The notes under the pieces were generated by a model, which ran no database searches, was not told where the DNA came from, and saw nothing but the letters and a program-made list of their open reading frames with translations. Below are positions 43,895 through 53,363 of a stretch of DNA of 64,000 nt, piece by piece (positions within the stretch are counted from its first letter, which is position 1; each line of letters starts with the position of its first letter). The stretch is taken from contig NZ_CP128185.1 in the NCBI RefSeq assembly GCF_030316135.1, forward strand, positions 4,092,001 to 4,156,000, read 5' to 3'. The translations under genes and the position numbers were made by a program. Origin of the DNA: Aliiglaciecola sp. LCG003. Lineage in GTDB: Bacteria; Pseudomonadota; Gammaproteobacteria; Enterobacterales; Alteromonadaceae.

Positions 43895-45856
43895 ATGGAT
43901 ACTATTCCAGACCCATTATCGTCCTTTGAACATGCCGCTTGTGGTTTGGTTACCACTGACACTAACGGCACCATCGTCAGAGCAAATACAACTTTTTGTA
44001 ATTGGCTAGGTTTCGACCCTACTGAGTTGCTTGGCAAGAAAAAGATCCAGCAACTGTTTACCGTTGGTGGACGATTTTTCCATCACACCCACTGGGCTCC
44101 GTTGCTGCAACTGCAGGGTTCTGTCGCAGAAGTTCAAATGGATTTAGTGGCGAGCAGTGGCGAAGCATTACCCATGCTTGTCAACGTTGTGCGACAACAA
44201 CATGGCGATACAAGTTATGACCAACTGGCGTTCTTCGTTGCTACGGATCGTAAGAACTATGAGCGTGAGTTGATTTCTGCCCGCAAATCAGTTGAAGAGT
44301 CCTTAACTGATTTGCGCAACACCCAAAAAAAGCTGCAAGAAAGCCGTGACTTTTTGAGTATTGCCATCCGCAGTGCGCGAATGGGTGTGTGGTCACAAGA
44401 TTTGAAAACTAATCAGGTCGTGTGGAGCCCGGAACTGCAGCAATTGACAGGCTTAATTGAGCGTAAATACTGGGCGACAGCAGAAGACTTTAAAGTTTTG
44501 ATCCACCCTGATGATCGCAATAATTTTACTGCCGAGTTAGATAAAGCAATTGCTACAATATCAGACTACGACACTCAGTTTCGCCTTAAGCATGTAAGCG
44601 GAAAGTGGCTAACAATGGAAGGACGCGGGCATGCTACCTATGCTGATAACGGTGAAGTGATTTCAATATTTGGTATTTTTATTGATATTTCTGAGCGCAA
44701 AGCAGCAGAGAAAAAATTACAACAATTAAATCAGCAGCTATCGATTGCCAGTCGCCGTAAAGACGAATTTCTGGCAACCCTCGGCCACGAACTTCGCAAT
44801 CCATTAGCACCAATGCGCAATGTACTGGAGATTATGCGCTTAAAGGAAAGCAATGACTCCTTTATACTTTGGTCTCGGGAAATGCTCGAGCGACATATAT
44901 CTCAGATGACCCACCTAGTGGATGATTTGATGGAAGCATCGCGGATTTCTCACGGGCGTTTAGAGCTACGAAAACAGCACATTAATATTGTCGAATTAGT
45001 CCAAAATGCGATTGAATCATCTCATCCGGTGATGCAAGAATCACAACATAACTTCACGGTGGAGCTCCCTGATACGCCGATTATTATTGATGCTGACTCC
45101 ACTCGGATCATCCAGATAGTGTCTAATTTGCTGACCAACGCCGCTAAATATACACCAAACGGCGGCAATATTTGTTTGCGCATTGTCGAAGATGACGACG
45201 AAGCGGTGATATCGGTTGTGGATTCCGGTATCGGTATTCCCCCAGAGCAACTCTCCAACGTTTTCAATATGTTTTCCCAGCTGACGCCTGCCCTTGAACG
45301 CGCGCAAGGTGGCTTAGGAATTGGACTGGCATTGGTGTATGGCCTGGTTAAGTTACATGGTGGAACTATTGTTGCTCATAGTGAGGGTGAAGGTAAAGGT
45401 AGTGAATTTACCGTTCGGTTACCGATTTCCAACTCTCAGGTAGAAACCGTACCAGTTGAACAACCCACGCCTTCTGAGGTGGCTGATAGCAAACGTATTT
45501 TAGTGGTTGATGACAACATCGATGCTGCAGAGAGCTTAGCGGTTTTGTTAGAGTACAGTGGTCATATTACCCGCAACGCTCACTCGGGCTTGACTGCTGT
45601 TAAAGTCGCAGATGCATTTAGTCCTGATGTTATATTGCTGGATATTGGCCTTCCAGACATCAATGGATATGAAGTAGCCCAGCGGATCCGCGAAAAAAAG
45701 TGGAGCAAAAGAATCTTCCTCATTGCCACCACTGGCTGGGGGCAAGAAAAAGATAAAATATTAGCCAAGGATGCAGGGTTTGATGAACATCTAACCAAAC
45801 CTATTGATTATCAACAGCTCAAATCATTGTTGCAAAAAATATCTGAGGGAAGTTAA
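43895..45856 (+). CDS. PAS-PAS hybrid sensor histidine kinase/response regulator partnered with RsbQ
   Basis: A 653-residue soluble hybrid kinase. Order: PAS 1 (about 8-110) with the FTVGGRFFHHTHWAPLLQLQ segment typical of RsbP-type sensors; a coiled coil (115-150); PAS 2 with PAC (150-270); HisKA with GHELRNPLAP (His298); HATPase with NLLTNAAKYT, DSGIGIPPEQ and GGLGIGLALVYGLV; a C-terminal receiver with VVDDN and phospho-acceptor Asp583 in LLDIGLPDINGYE. There are no membrane helices, so it reads a cytosolic signal. Adjacency to the RsbQ-like hydrolase suggests PAS 1 is its partner domain. No output regulator gene is adjacent. Confidence 0.9.
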   Translation: MDTIPDPLSSFEHAACGLVTTDTNGTIVRANTTFCNWLGFDPTELLGKKKIQQLFTVGGRFFHHTHWAPLLQLQGSVAEVQMDLVASSGEALPMLVNVVRQQHGDTSYDQLAFFVATDRKNYERELISARKSVEESLTDLRNTQKKLQESRDFLSIAIRSARMGVWSQDLKTNQVVWSPELQQLTGLIERKYWATAEDFKVLIHPDDRNNFTAELDKAIATISDYDTQFRLKHVSGKWLTMEGRGHATYADNGEVISIFGIFIDISERKAAEKKLQQLNQQLSIASRRKDEFLATLGHELRNPLAPMRNVLEIMRLKESNDSFILWSREMLERHISQMTHLVDDLMEASRISHGRLELRKQHINIVELVQNAIESSHPVMQESQHNFTVELPDTPIIIDADSTRIIQIVSNLLTNAAKYTPNGGNICLRIVEDDDEAVISVVDSGIGIPPEQLSNVFNMFSQLTPALERAQGGLGIGLALVYGLVKLHGGTIVAHSEGEGKGSEFTVRLPISNSQVETVPVEQPTPSEVADSKRILVVDDNIDAAESLAVLLEYSGHITRNAHSGLTAVKVADAFSPDVILLDIGLPDINGYEVAQRIREKKWSKRIFLIATTGWGQEKDKILAKDAGFDEHLTKPIDYQQLKSLLQKISEGS

Positions 45857-46082
45857 GAAAAAAAGGAATGGCTTTCACCTGTTGTGTGCTTTTCACCGGG
45901 TGTCAGATATGGTTTTAAATATTTCCCGGTGTTCGCTTCTTCAAGACCAATATAATGTATAACGCCCCACAAAATGCTATTGGTTGATTCGGGGACTTTT
46001 AACCTCACAAAAATCCTTTATACTGATCATTATAATGCCAAAATAATACCGGCAAAAGACTATATCGGACTGGTTGTATTTT

Positions 46083-46961
46083 ATGCAAATCAAGCAATAC
46101 ATATTATTTTTTACCTTGATTGTCAGCTTCAGCAGTGCGTATTGCAAGACTGTATTCACTTACATTGGCCCTGAGTCCAATGCTGATCCCCGCGTGTATT
46201 ATGTTAAAAGAGTATTGGAGTTGGCGTTAGAAAAGACTCGCGCTGAATACGGCGATTATGAATTAAAGCCGACAGCTCCAAATGTAAATGTCGGCAGATT
46301 AACGCTGCAAATGGAACAGAAACTCTATCCTAATATTTTTTTTAAAATGTCGATTACCGATGAATTATTAGAGCAATATCACGTTATTCCCTTTCCGGTT
46401 GACCGGGGAGCTACAGGCTATCGCGTAGCCTTCGTGCATAGCAGTGTGGCTCGTAAATTCTGCCCTGTCACAAATAAAAATCAATTGAAAAAGTTCAGCA
46501 TAGTGCAGGGTATTGGCTGGCTGGACACTGATATTTTGAAATATAACGGGCTCAAAGTTTATGATATTTCCGAATACCAGCAGATGTTTGGCATGGTGGA
46601 TAAAAATAGAATTGACCTGTTTCTGCGGGGCATAAACGAAATTGATGTTGAAATGGAGTTGATCAAGAATAATTACCCGTCAATCGCTCTGGAGCCGTGT
46701 CTATTAGTGCACTATCCGCTACCTCGCTTTTTTGTAACCTATAAAGATAATACAACCAATGCCGAACGAGTTGAAACTGGTCTCAAGTTAGCTTTTGAAG
46801 ATGGTAGTTTTATCAAATTATGGAATGAATACTATGCAGAAGGCATTGAAAAGCTACAAATGCAAAATAGGCACGTACTTGAACTCGAAAACCCCTTCAT
46901 AAAGAATCTCGGCAACGATTACTTGCAGTATCAATATTCATTTTCTATCCCAGCAGAATGA
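46083..46961 (+). CDS. Periplasmic solute-binding-like protein (SBP family 3-like), orphan
   Basis: A 292-residue protein from the ATG at 46083 with signal peptide MQIKQYILFFTLIVSFSSAYC. The mature part resembles amino-acid-binding-type periplasmic proteins of the divergent kind common in Alteromonadales (TVFTYIGPESNADPRVYYVK, FSIVQGIGWLDTDILKYNG, DLFLRGINEIDVEME, FIKLWNEYY). No transporter genes are adjacent, so it may be a sensor or orphan rather than an uptake component. Family recognition is approximate. Confidence 0.6.
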   Translation: MQIKQYILFFTLIVSFSSAYCKTVFTYIGPESNADPRVYYVKRVLELALEKTRAEYGDYELKPTAPNVNVGRLTLQMEQKLYPNIFFKMSITDELLEQYHVIPFPVDRGATGYRVAFVHSSVARKFCPVTNKNQLKKFSIVQGIGWLDTDILKYNGLKVYDISEYQQMFGMVDKNRIDLFLRGINEIDVEMELIKNNYPSIALEPCLLVHYPLPRFFVTYKDNTTNAERVETGLKLAFEDGSFIKLWNEYYAEGIEKLQMQNRHVLELENPFIKNLGNDYLQYQYSFSIPAE

Positions 46962-47028
46962 GTTAACCAATCGGCTATAGAGTTTTGAATGTTTTGCAGT
47001 TGGCCTGTAAGTGACAGTGATTCAGTTA

Positions 47029-48240
47029 TTATCTGCTAGATAATGGGTCTTGATATTGACTCATTTCAATTAGGCGGCTATATGTACGGCGGAACTCAAA
47101 TATCAGTGCACCTTCTAAATACAACTCTGCCAAGGGCACATCACAAGTTAAATACAAGCTTGCTTTTTGCTCATATAGCTCATCGATTAAACTAATAAAA
47201 CGCCGAACCATGTCATCATCAACCGCATAAGATACAATACGTTCACCAGTGCTGGCAGCCTGGTTGTCACCTATCCCATCTTCAGTGCCACGGGCCTTGA
47301 TCCACCCTCTTACTTGCCCGCCGAGTTGCGGCACACCGCTTAGCATCACAGTGTTAAAGCTAGCAGCAATTTCCATATAATCTAGTTGCGAACGGGGGCC
47401 TTCACACAAAGCGTAAAAATCGAACCAAACAAGGGAGTCTTCGCTGTGGATGTCCGTGGCGCGGATCACCGGGATATCACGATGGCAGATGTTGATACTG
47501 TTTTCGCGAATAACCGTTGCTGGAGTATTTTTGGTTAGCTCAGTAAAAATAGTCGAAAAATCCAATTCACCACTGATACCCACATATTTAGATCTTGGCT
47601 TAATCCTAGTTTCATGGGGATCTGTATGAAGTAGGTGTAAACGGTGATCTTGCTCACCATCAAGGTGCAAACTGTGTGTATGCCGTTGCAGCAGAGCAAT
47701 ACAGGGTAAAAACTTATGTCGGGCGAGACCATTTTCATATAAACGCTGGATTGGAATATTCGAAGTAGCAACTAGCACCACCCCTTGTTTAAATAAGCAA
47801 TCAAACAAACCCGCCAAAAGCATGGCATCGCCTATATCAGACACGAAAAATTCATCAAAACACAATATACGGCATTCTGAGGCTAGCTCTTTAGCAATTA
47901 TCACAAGAGGATCTTGTTGACCAGAATGAGCTTCGAGGGCCTTGTGAATGCGAGCCATAAAGTGATGAAAGTGCAGCCTTAGTTTCCCTTCTTGCGGTAA
48001 GCAGTGGTAAAACAAGTCCATCAAAAATGTTTTACCACGGCCTACATCACCCCAAAGGTATAACCCTTTGATGGGCTCAGCTGGGTTTGCGTGTTGCTCA
48101 CACAACTGCAGAAAAAGTGAATCTAACGCTTTTATAGCTGGCAGTTGGGATGAATCATAAACAAGCTTGCCGCCCAATTGCTCTTGATAGGTTGCAAGAG
48201 GTCCGGTAAGTTCACGTGTGCAACTAAACCCGTCAGGCAT
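47029..48240 (-). CDS. zapE: Cell division protein ZapE (AFG1-like ATPase)
   Basis: A 403-residue ATPase from the ATG at 48238-48240; the upstream TTG at 48258 lacks a ribosome binding site. Motifs: LYLWGDVGRGKTFLMDLFY (Walker A), LRLHFHHFMARIH, LCFDEFFVSDIGDAMLL (Walker B region), VLVATSNIPIQRLYENGLAR, and the C-terminal YSRLIEMSQ. ZapE destabilises FtsZ polymers under stress and is about 375 residues in E. coli. It is monocistronic here. Confidence 0.9.
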   Translation of the reverse strand: MPDGFSCTRELTGPLATYQEQLGGKLVYDSSQLPAIKALDSLFLQLCEQHANPAEPIKGLYLWGDVGRGKTFLMDLFYHCLPQEGKLRLHFHHFMARIHKALEAHSGQQDPLVIIAKELASECRILCFDEFFVSDIGDAMLLAGLFDCLFKQGVVLVATSNIPIQRLYENGLARHKFLPCIALLQRHTHSLHLDGEQDHRLHLLHTDPHETRIKPRSKYVGISGELDFSTIFTELTKNTPATVIRENSINICHRDIPVIRATDIHSEDSLVWFDFYALCEGPRSQLDYMEIAASFNTVMLSGVPQLGGQVRGWIKARGTEDGIGDNQAASTGERIVSYAVDDDMVRRFISLIDELYEQKASLYLTCDVPLAELYLEGALIFEFRRTYSRLIEMSQYQDPLSSR

Positions 48241-48663
48241 AGTAAGGCTTTCCAACAATTGACTGAATTCTGAAGTAAGAAATTGGCAACATTTTCCTAA
48301 ATTTTATCGGTGATATAAAGGAATATATTCCATAGGGTTGCTGTTTGACTGCAACCCTGTAAGCCGAAGCATAGATTTTATTACTGTCAAAAATCTTACA
48401 ATAGGTCAGCGCATATTTTGAATAAAGAATATTCAACCTGTATCAACTATTTTGTAAAGGCTACACTAAGCATGTCCTGCTTACCGACAGAATGTTATAC
48501 AAAGTTAAATTGCTTCCATCAATATTCGGCAAATAATTATTAAAAGCTATAGTAATCATATTGTTAGTATATTTCCGTAAAGTTGGTACTTTATCTGCTT
48601 AAGGTAAGGTTATTAACTAAAAGCCTATCATAATAGTCAGCGTTTATCATGGAGAGTACTTAT
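48241..48663. other. Divergent intergenic region, zapE / REC-GGDEF
   Basis: About 420 bp, AT-rich. It contains a small inverted repeat (TTGAATA at 48418-48424 with TATTCAA at 48430-48436). No gene is supportable; a 67-codon minus frame here overlaps the zapE start and looks like nothing. Confidence 0.45.
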
Positions 48664-49671
48664 ATGCCCAATCCTGAATTATCCAGCGCACATTCGCAAT
48701 GGAATTTAGGGACGTCAATTGACAACAGTGAATTGAAAAAACAAACCCTTATGATTGTGGATGACTACCAGAGTAATTTAGACGCCATGAACGCCCTATT
48801 TGGATATCAATACGAAGTGGTACTAAAGGACAACGCAAAAGACGCCATTAACTATGCAATTCAACAAGACGTGGACTTAATACTGTTGGATGTGGATATG
48901 CCAGAAATGAATGGATATGAGGCGTGTACGGTACTTAAGTCAAACGTGATGACTGCGCATATACCAATTATTTTTGTTACCGCCGCCGATAGTCCAGACG
49001 AAGAGGAAAAAGGACTTTTGCTTGGAGCGGTTGATTATGTCGTCAAACCATTGAATCTTTCCATTTTGCGGGTAAGAGTAAGAAACCATATGGAGTTAGT
49101 CCATTATCGTAAAAAATTGGAAGTGTTATCCTGCGTCGATGGCTTAACTGGCGCCTCTAATCGTCGGCAACTAGACACCATGTTGCTACAGCATTATGCA
49201 TCTACCATCAGATACGGTAATTGCTTGGCCCTGCTAATGATCGATATTGATAATTTTAAACTATATAACGACACCTATGGGCACACACAAGGTGATCAGT
49301 GTTTGAAACAAGTTGCTGAAACTATTATGTCGGTAAGGCGTAGAGAAACCGATATAGTGGGCCGATACGGCGGTGAGGAATTTGCCGTTGTTTTACCTGA
49401 CACCGATGTGGAGGGAGGCCTAGTGGTGGCTAACAAATTACTAAAACGTATACGGGATTTGAACATCAAACATAGTGGTAACCCCACTAGCAAAATAGTC
49501 ACCGTCAGCATAGGGTTGGCGGTATTCGAAGCGAAAGCTTGCGATCATCAGGAGATAAGCTTAGAAGAATTTATTCATCAAGCCGATAAGCAATTGTATG
49601 TGGCCAAACATAGTGGCAAAAACTGTGTTAGCCAGGTTACGGTTAACACAGAAGTATCTCAGAAATCCTAG
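48664..49671 (+). CDS. Response regulator with GGDEF diguanylate cyclase domain
   Basis: A 335-residue protein from the ATG at 48664 (GGAG 8-9 nt upstream; another ATG lies at 48649 without such a site). The receiver (about 20-145) has MIVDDYQSN, LILLDVDMPEMNGYE, and VTAAD and VVKPL for the Thr and Lys switch residues. The GGDEF domain (about 165-320) has DGLTGASNRRQLD and the active site RYGGEEFAVV, an intact GGEEF. It should make cyclic di-GMP when phosphorylated. The next gene encodes a tiny DHp-like protein, a possible phosphate source or sink. Confidence 0.9.
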   Translation: MPNPELSSAHSQWNLGTSIDNSELKKQTLMIVDDYQSNLDAMNALFGYQYEVVLKDNAKDAINYAIQQDVDLILLDVDMPEMNGYEACTVLKSNVMTAHIPIIFVTAADSPDEEEKGLLLGAVDYVVKPLNLSILRVRVRNHMELVHYRKKLEVLSCVDGLTGASNRRQLDTMLLQHYASTIRYGNCLALLMIDIDNFKLYNDTYGHTQGDQCLKQVAETIMSVRRRETDIVGRYGGEEFAVVLPDTDVEGGLVVANKLLKRIRDLNIKHSGNPTSKIVTVSIGLAVFEAKACDHQEISLEEFIHQADKQLYVAKHSGKNCVSQVTVNTEVSQKS

Positions 49672-49683
49672 GCAAATAGCACC

Positions 49684-49902
49684 ATGAAAAGTATTGAAGA
49701 AGCGGAATTTAACCAATTTATCCACAGTGTCAGAAATCCATTAAATAGCATCTCTTTACATGCCGAGTTAGGTAAAATGCTCATCGAAAACCAGGCCAGC
49801 ACTGAGGAAATTAAGCACGCCTTTACGGTAATTTTGCAGCAGTGTAAATGTTGTGAACAAGTCATAGGTGATATGCGCAAAAATACTCACAACGACAGTT
49901 AA
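49684..49902 (+). CDS. Stand-alone 72-residue histidine-kinase DHp-like protein
   Basis: A 72-residue protein starting 12 bp after the GGDEF gene. It consists of one helical hairpin: helix 1 with the H-box FIHSVRNPLNSISLHAEL (His14 followed by R-N-P-L, the canonical DHp pattern) and helix 2 (TEEIKHAFTVILQQCKCCEQ). No HATPase domain follows in any frame down to 50250. It cannot phosphorylate itself, so it may act as a phosphotransfer or dimerisation partner for the upstream receiver, or be a remnant of a kinase. Two adjacent cysteines (CKCC) are notable. Confidence 0.6.
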   Translation: MKSIEEAEFNQFIHSVRNPLNSISLHAELGKMLIENQASTEEIKHAFTVILQQCKCCEQVIGDMRKNTHNDS

Positions 49903-50250
49903 AACAACGACACAATTAGCATAACTTTTACGTTCTTAAGACTGTGAACTCAGTCGAGATCACCACTCCGTACTAATTCGACAACAATGATTTGCTCTGG
50001 CTTTAGGATGAAATAGTTCAGAAATATAAGGTGAAAAAATCGCCTTTACCAATGGACTTAATAATGCTGAGGTGGCGAGCTAAGCAGTTGCGAACATGAT
50101 TATTTATCAACCCGATAATTTCAAAAATTGCTCTAATCTTAAAGTTGAATTTTGGCCTCTTAGTCACCCATGTTTGGGGTTCAGCTTATGCCTCAGTCGC
50201 CGAAATCTGATAACAATATATCAATTCAACCCGACCCCATTACTCCGCAA
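49903..50250. other. Intergenic stretch without a gene
   Basis: About 350 bp between the DHp-like gene and the convergent DUF3147 gene. A weak hairpin (GACTG at 49940-49944 with CAGTC at 49951-49955) is present. There is no trace of the kinase ATPase domain that the preceding gene lacks. Confidence 0.45.
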
Positions 50251-50604
50251 TTATGGCAGCAAGTCAATTCCAAAGCTCTTAACAATTAAGGCAAAAAGCC
50301 AAAAACAAATCACAGTAAACATTGCACTAATAATCAAAGTGAGCCAAAAGCTAAATCTCTCTAATAATGCAGGAAATATCAAAAACATCGGCAGTGTGGG
50401 CACTACATACCAAAATGTATACCATGCGTGATTGGCAATTTTTTCTATTGGTTGTTTTTCGATGTACAGCCAAACCATAGTTAAAATAGTAACTAGCGGC
50501 AATGCCACAAGCAGTGCGCCTAATTTATCACTTCTTTTCGCAATTTCAGAAACCGCTACAACAATAGCTGCGGTGAACAAATATTTGGTTATTAACCATG
50601 TCAT
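50251..50604 (-). CDS. DUF3147 family membrane protein
   Basis: A 117-residue protein with four hydrophobic helices and the DUF3147 pattern: MTWLITKYLFTAAIVVAVSE, KRSDKLGALLVALPLVTILTM, WYTFWYVVPTLPMFLIFPAL and a final helix. Function is unknown. It is divergent from the BlaI-led metal resistance operon, with a 92-bp shared gap that contains an inverted repeat. The opposite-strand frame over it is a shadow. Confidence 0.75.
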   Translation of the reverse strand: MTWLITKYLFTAAIVVAVSEIAKRSDKLGALLVALPLVTILTMVWLYIEKQPIEKIANHAWYTFWYVVPTLPMFLIFPALLERFSFWLTLIISAMFTVICFWLFALIVKSFGIDLLP

Positions 50605-50630
50605 AAATTGCCTTTATCTTTAATTTAAAT

Positions 50631-50653
50631 AAAACCGATTGCCTATCGGTTTT
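50631..50653. promoter_or_regulatory. Inverted repeat in the DUF3147/BlaI divergent promoter
   Basis: AAAACCGAT (50631-50639) and ATCGGTTTT (50645-50653) are perfect 9-bp arms with a 5-nt loop. A terminator would be out of place between two divergent starts, so an operator for the BlaI-type repressor is the more likely reading. Confidence 0.45.
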
Positions 50654-50696
50654 TATTTTGACACAATAATGTCCATAGAGTTAAGAGAAATATTTC

Positions 50697-51080
50697 ATGC
50701 AGCTAGGTGAATTGGAAAAATTGGTGCTCCACTATTTGTGGGCAGGTATAGAAGCAGATGCGAAACAAGTACATAACGTACTTGGTGAAACTCGTGGTAT
50801 TTCAGTAAATACTATACAAAGTACCTTAGACAGATTGTTTAAAAAAGATTTGTTGAGTCGAACTAAGCAAGGACATGCTTATTTATACCGAACGAAGGTT
50901 GATCGTGAAGCCTTACTCGCCAAATTGATCACCAATGTCACTAGTGACTTTGTTGAGGAAGGTGAACATAGTTTGATTGCGGCATTTAGTTCAGCGTCTG
51001 CAAATTTGAATGATGCTCAACTCGATAAATTGGAACAACTTATCGAGCAACAACGAAAACTGCGTAAAGGACTGCAATAA
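50697..51080 (+). CDS. BlaI/MecI/CopY family transcriptional repressor
   Basis: A 127-residue winged-helix repressor: LGELEKLVLHYLWAGIEADAKQVHNVLGETRGISVNTIQSTLDRLFKKDLLSRTKQGHAYLY is the family core. The C-terminal half is the dimerisation region (LIAAFSSASANLNDAQLDKLEQ). It has no CopY-type CxCxxxxCxC metal site, so it probably responds through cleavage or through the M56 protein encoded 2 bp downstream. It heads the CzcCBA-type operon and likely represses it. Confidence 0.88.
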   Translation: MQLGELEKLVLHYLWAGIEADAKQVHNVLGETRGISVNTIQSTLDRLFKKDLLSRTKQGHAYLYRTKVDREALLAKLITNVTSDFVEEGEHSLIAAFSSASANLNDAQLDKLEQLIEQQRKLRKGLQ

Positions 51081-51082
51081 AT

Positions 51083-52063
51083 ATGTTCGCAGGTAATTTG
51101 GCAATTGCATTGAACCTCACGAGTGTGGCATTACTGGCTTGTTTTATTGGGCTCGTGTTACTTTCATTGCTGACTCCTGTGCTCTTCCCTAAATTGAGCT
51201 TTTTCAACTTTGCTACTCGTAAGTTTTCACTTTGGTTGTTGGTGACCGGTCCTTGGTGGATCGGAGCAATTTGTGTTGCGTTATTTTGGCCTCGTATGGA
51301 GAGTGAACTATCGCTTTCTTGGATTGCAAATTTTGCCCATTGGCATCATGCTAACCTATTTAATTTTACCAGTTGGCATGGCTTAACTTTATTAGTTTGT
51401 AGTTTAGTTTTAATTTGGTTACTGATAGTTATTTCAGTTCAGAGTTGGAAAAAGTCTCTTTCTATGCGCTGCCTGCTAGATCTTTCCAATACACAAAAAC
51501 TCCAAAATCATATGAGTCACAAGGTTTATTTACTTCAATCAAATATACCTTCAGCATTTACTTCAGGCATGTTGTCACCCAAGGTTTATTTAACCTCTGC
51601 TTTATTGAAGCAAATGAATCAGCAGCAACTAGATATAATCATCCAACACGAACTTGCCCATGTACGTGCCTATGATCCCTTATTTAACGTGATATTTAGC
51701 GTGTTTTGTCGTTTCTATCCAAAGCCAATCAGTAATATTTTAATGCAACACTATAGCCTTTTGATCGAACAAATGGCGGATAGTGCGGCTACCTATTATT
51801 ACGACAACTTGGATATAGCACAGACCTTGATAAACGTAGCTAGATTGCACCAAAAACTTCCCATTAACTGTAATGGGACTCAACTCAGTTATTTTGGAAA
51901 TGAGCAAGTAAGCCAGCGAGTTCACCGACTAATTTCTACACTTGAAAAACCTTCTGTATTGATATTAATCATTACAATAGTCGCATTTATTGGTGCACCA
52001 CTTATAGCTGCATCTACTGTAGATAGTTTTCACCATTTTATTGAAACCATTTTTACCCACTAA
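51083..52063 (+). CDS. M56 family (BlaR1/MecR1-like) membrane metallopeptidase
   Basis: A 326-residue membrane protein with about four helices and the zinc site HELAHVRAYDPLFN (H-E-x-x-H). The pre-motif LQSNIPSAFTSGMLSPKVYLTSALL is characteristic. There is no C-terminal penicillin-binding sensor as in BlaR1; it ends after a last helix (ILIITIVAFIGAPLIAAS). It is coupled to the BlaI gene, so it likely inactivates that repressor upon a metal or envelope signal. The small periplasmic part makes the input unclear. Confidence 0.85.
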   Translation: MFAGNLAIALNLTSVALLACFIGLVLLSLLTPVLFPKLSFFNFATRKFSLWLLVTGPWWIGAICVALFWPRMESELSLSWIANFAHWHHANLFNFTSWHGLTLLVCSLVLIWLLIVISVQSWKKSLSMRCLLDLSNTQKLQNHMSHKVYLLQSNIPSAFTSGMLSPKVYLTSALLKQMNQQQLDIIIQHELAHVRAYDPLFNVIFSVFCRFYPKPISNILMQHYSLLIEQMADSAATYYYDNLDIAQTLINVARLHQKLPINCNGTQLSYFGNEQVSQRVHRLISTLEKPSVLILIITIVAFIGAPLIAASTVDSFHHFIETIFTH

Positions 52064-52076
52064 ATAAGGATTGGGC

Positions 52077-53363
52077 ATGAAGCCATTTTATTTAAAAAGC
52101 ACACAAAGAAAACCGACCGCCAGTCGGTTTTGTGCTGGGGCACTGAGTCTCTCACTGACTTTTTGCGCCACGGCGGAGATTTTCCAAGCGTCCCCTCAGG
52201 TATTAACATTGCCGCAGGCTGTATCATTAACGCTGAAACAGCATCCAGAGTTTAAAGCTTTTGTGTCTCGCAATATGGCGCAACAAGGTTACGTTCAGCA
52301 GGCTGGGGTTGGGGAGCGTCCTCAGGTGGGATTGATCATTGAAGATGCCTTGGGTAATGGAGAACATAGTGCTTTGCGAAACATGCAAACAACCTTGACT
52401 TATGCATGGATACTACAACAAGAGCAGATAGATAGCCGTATAGCCGCCGTAAAATCTCAAGCCGCACAACTTAAGATAGAGCAGCAAATAGCCTCGCTAG
52501 ATTTAGCAGCCAATACAGCAAAGAAATTCATTCAAATTCTCATTAAAACAGAGCGCTTAAAACTCAACAAAATAGCGCTGCAACAAGCACAAGATGTGGT
52601 GAAAGCCATAAGCGAGCGAATTGATGCAGGGAAAAGCTCAAACGTTGAAAAATTGCAAGCTCAAGCAGAACAGGTACGTCGAGAATTGGCCGTTGAGGAT
52701 TTAGAACATGAATTAAAAGCCAGTTATTATCAATTAACTTCCATGTGGGGCGAGGCGGGTAAAAGCTATCATGTTAGTGGCGATTTAATGGCTTTACCTG
52801 CGAATCCATCTGTTGAATCACAACTAGAGCGTCTTAAAAAACAGCCTCTATTGGCAAAATTTGCGACACAACAACGCATCGCTCAAGCTCAAATAGAATT
52901 GGCTCGTATTGAGGCTAAACCACAATGGCAATTATCGGCAGGTGTACGCCGTTATGAAGCGACTGATGATTTTGGTTTGGTAGCCGGGATTTCGATCCCT
53001 TTGGGAAGCGACAACCGCAATGCTGGTAAGATTGCCGCACTACAAGCACAGCAAGATGTGTTTGCCGATGAGGCCAACGCATTGTTACAAAAGCTTGATG
53101 CACAACTCTATGTTCTTCTTCAAGAGATGGAGCATTCACGACATGTTATCGACACAATGCAGCAACGCATTGTACCGCTTTTAGAAAATGCCCTATCTGA
53201 TGCAACCCATGCTTATGACATGGGACAACTCAATTATACCCAATGGAACAATGTTCGACAGGAGTTACTGGCGGCTAAATCAAGCTTATTAGACGCCTAT
53301 GAAAGTTTGCACCTGCAACATATTGAAATTCAACGACTGACTGGTTCATCCATTTCCCAATGA
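52077..53363 (+). CDS. TolC-family outer-membrane channel of heavy-metal efflux (CzcC-like)
   Basis: A 428-residue protein from the ATG at 52077 (AGGA 7 nt upstream) with a signal peptide ending near CATA. The OEP helices are visible (VSLTLKQHPEFKAFVSRNMA, LQAQAEQVRRELAVEDLEHE, LNYTQWNNVRQELLAAKSSL). TolC-type channels form the outer-membrane part of tripartite pumps. It overlaps the adaptor gene by ATGA and belongs to the CzcCBA-type set. Confidence 0.88.
   Translation: MKPFYLKSTQRKPTASRFCAGALSLSLTFCATAEIFQASPQVLTLPQAVSLTLKQHPEFKAFVSRNMAQQGYVQQAGVGERPQVGLIIEDALGNGEHSALRNMQTTLTYAWILQQEQIDSRIAAVKSQAAQLKIEQQIASLDLAANTAKKFIQILIKTERLKLNKIALQQAQDVVKAISERIDAGKSSNVEKLQAQAEQVRRELAVEDLEHELKASYYQLTSMWGEAGKSYHVSGDLMALPANPSVESQLERLKKQPLLAKFATQQRIAQAQIELARIEAKPQWQLSAGVRRYEATDDFGLVAGISIPLGSDNRNAGKIAALQAQQDVFADEANALLQKLDAQLYVLLQEMEHSRHVIDTMQQRIVPLLENALSDATHAYDMGQLNYTQWNNVRQELLAAKSSLLDAYESLHLQHIEIQRLTGSSISQ

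Noticed and set aside
48233-48436. 67-codon minus-strand frame upstream of zapE
   Set aside because: It overlaps the zapE start, has no ribosome binding site and no recognisable features.
50096-50431. 111-codon plus-strand frame
   Set aside because: It overlaps the DUF3147 gene, whose four helices and family pattern are clear on the minus strand.
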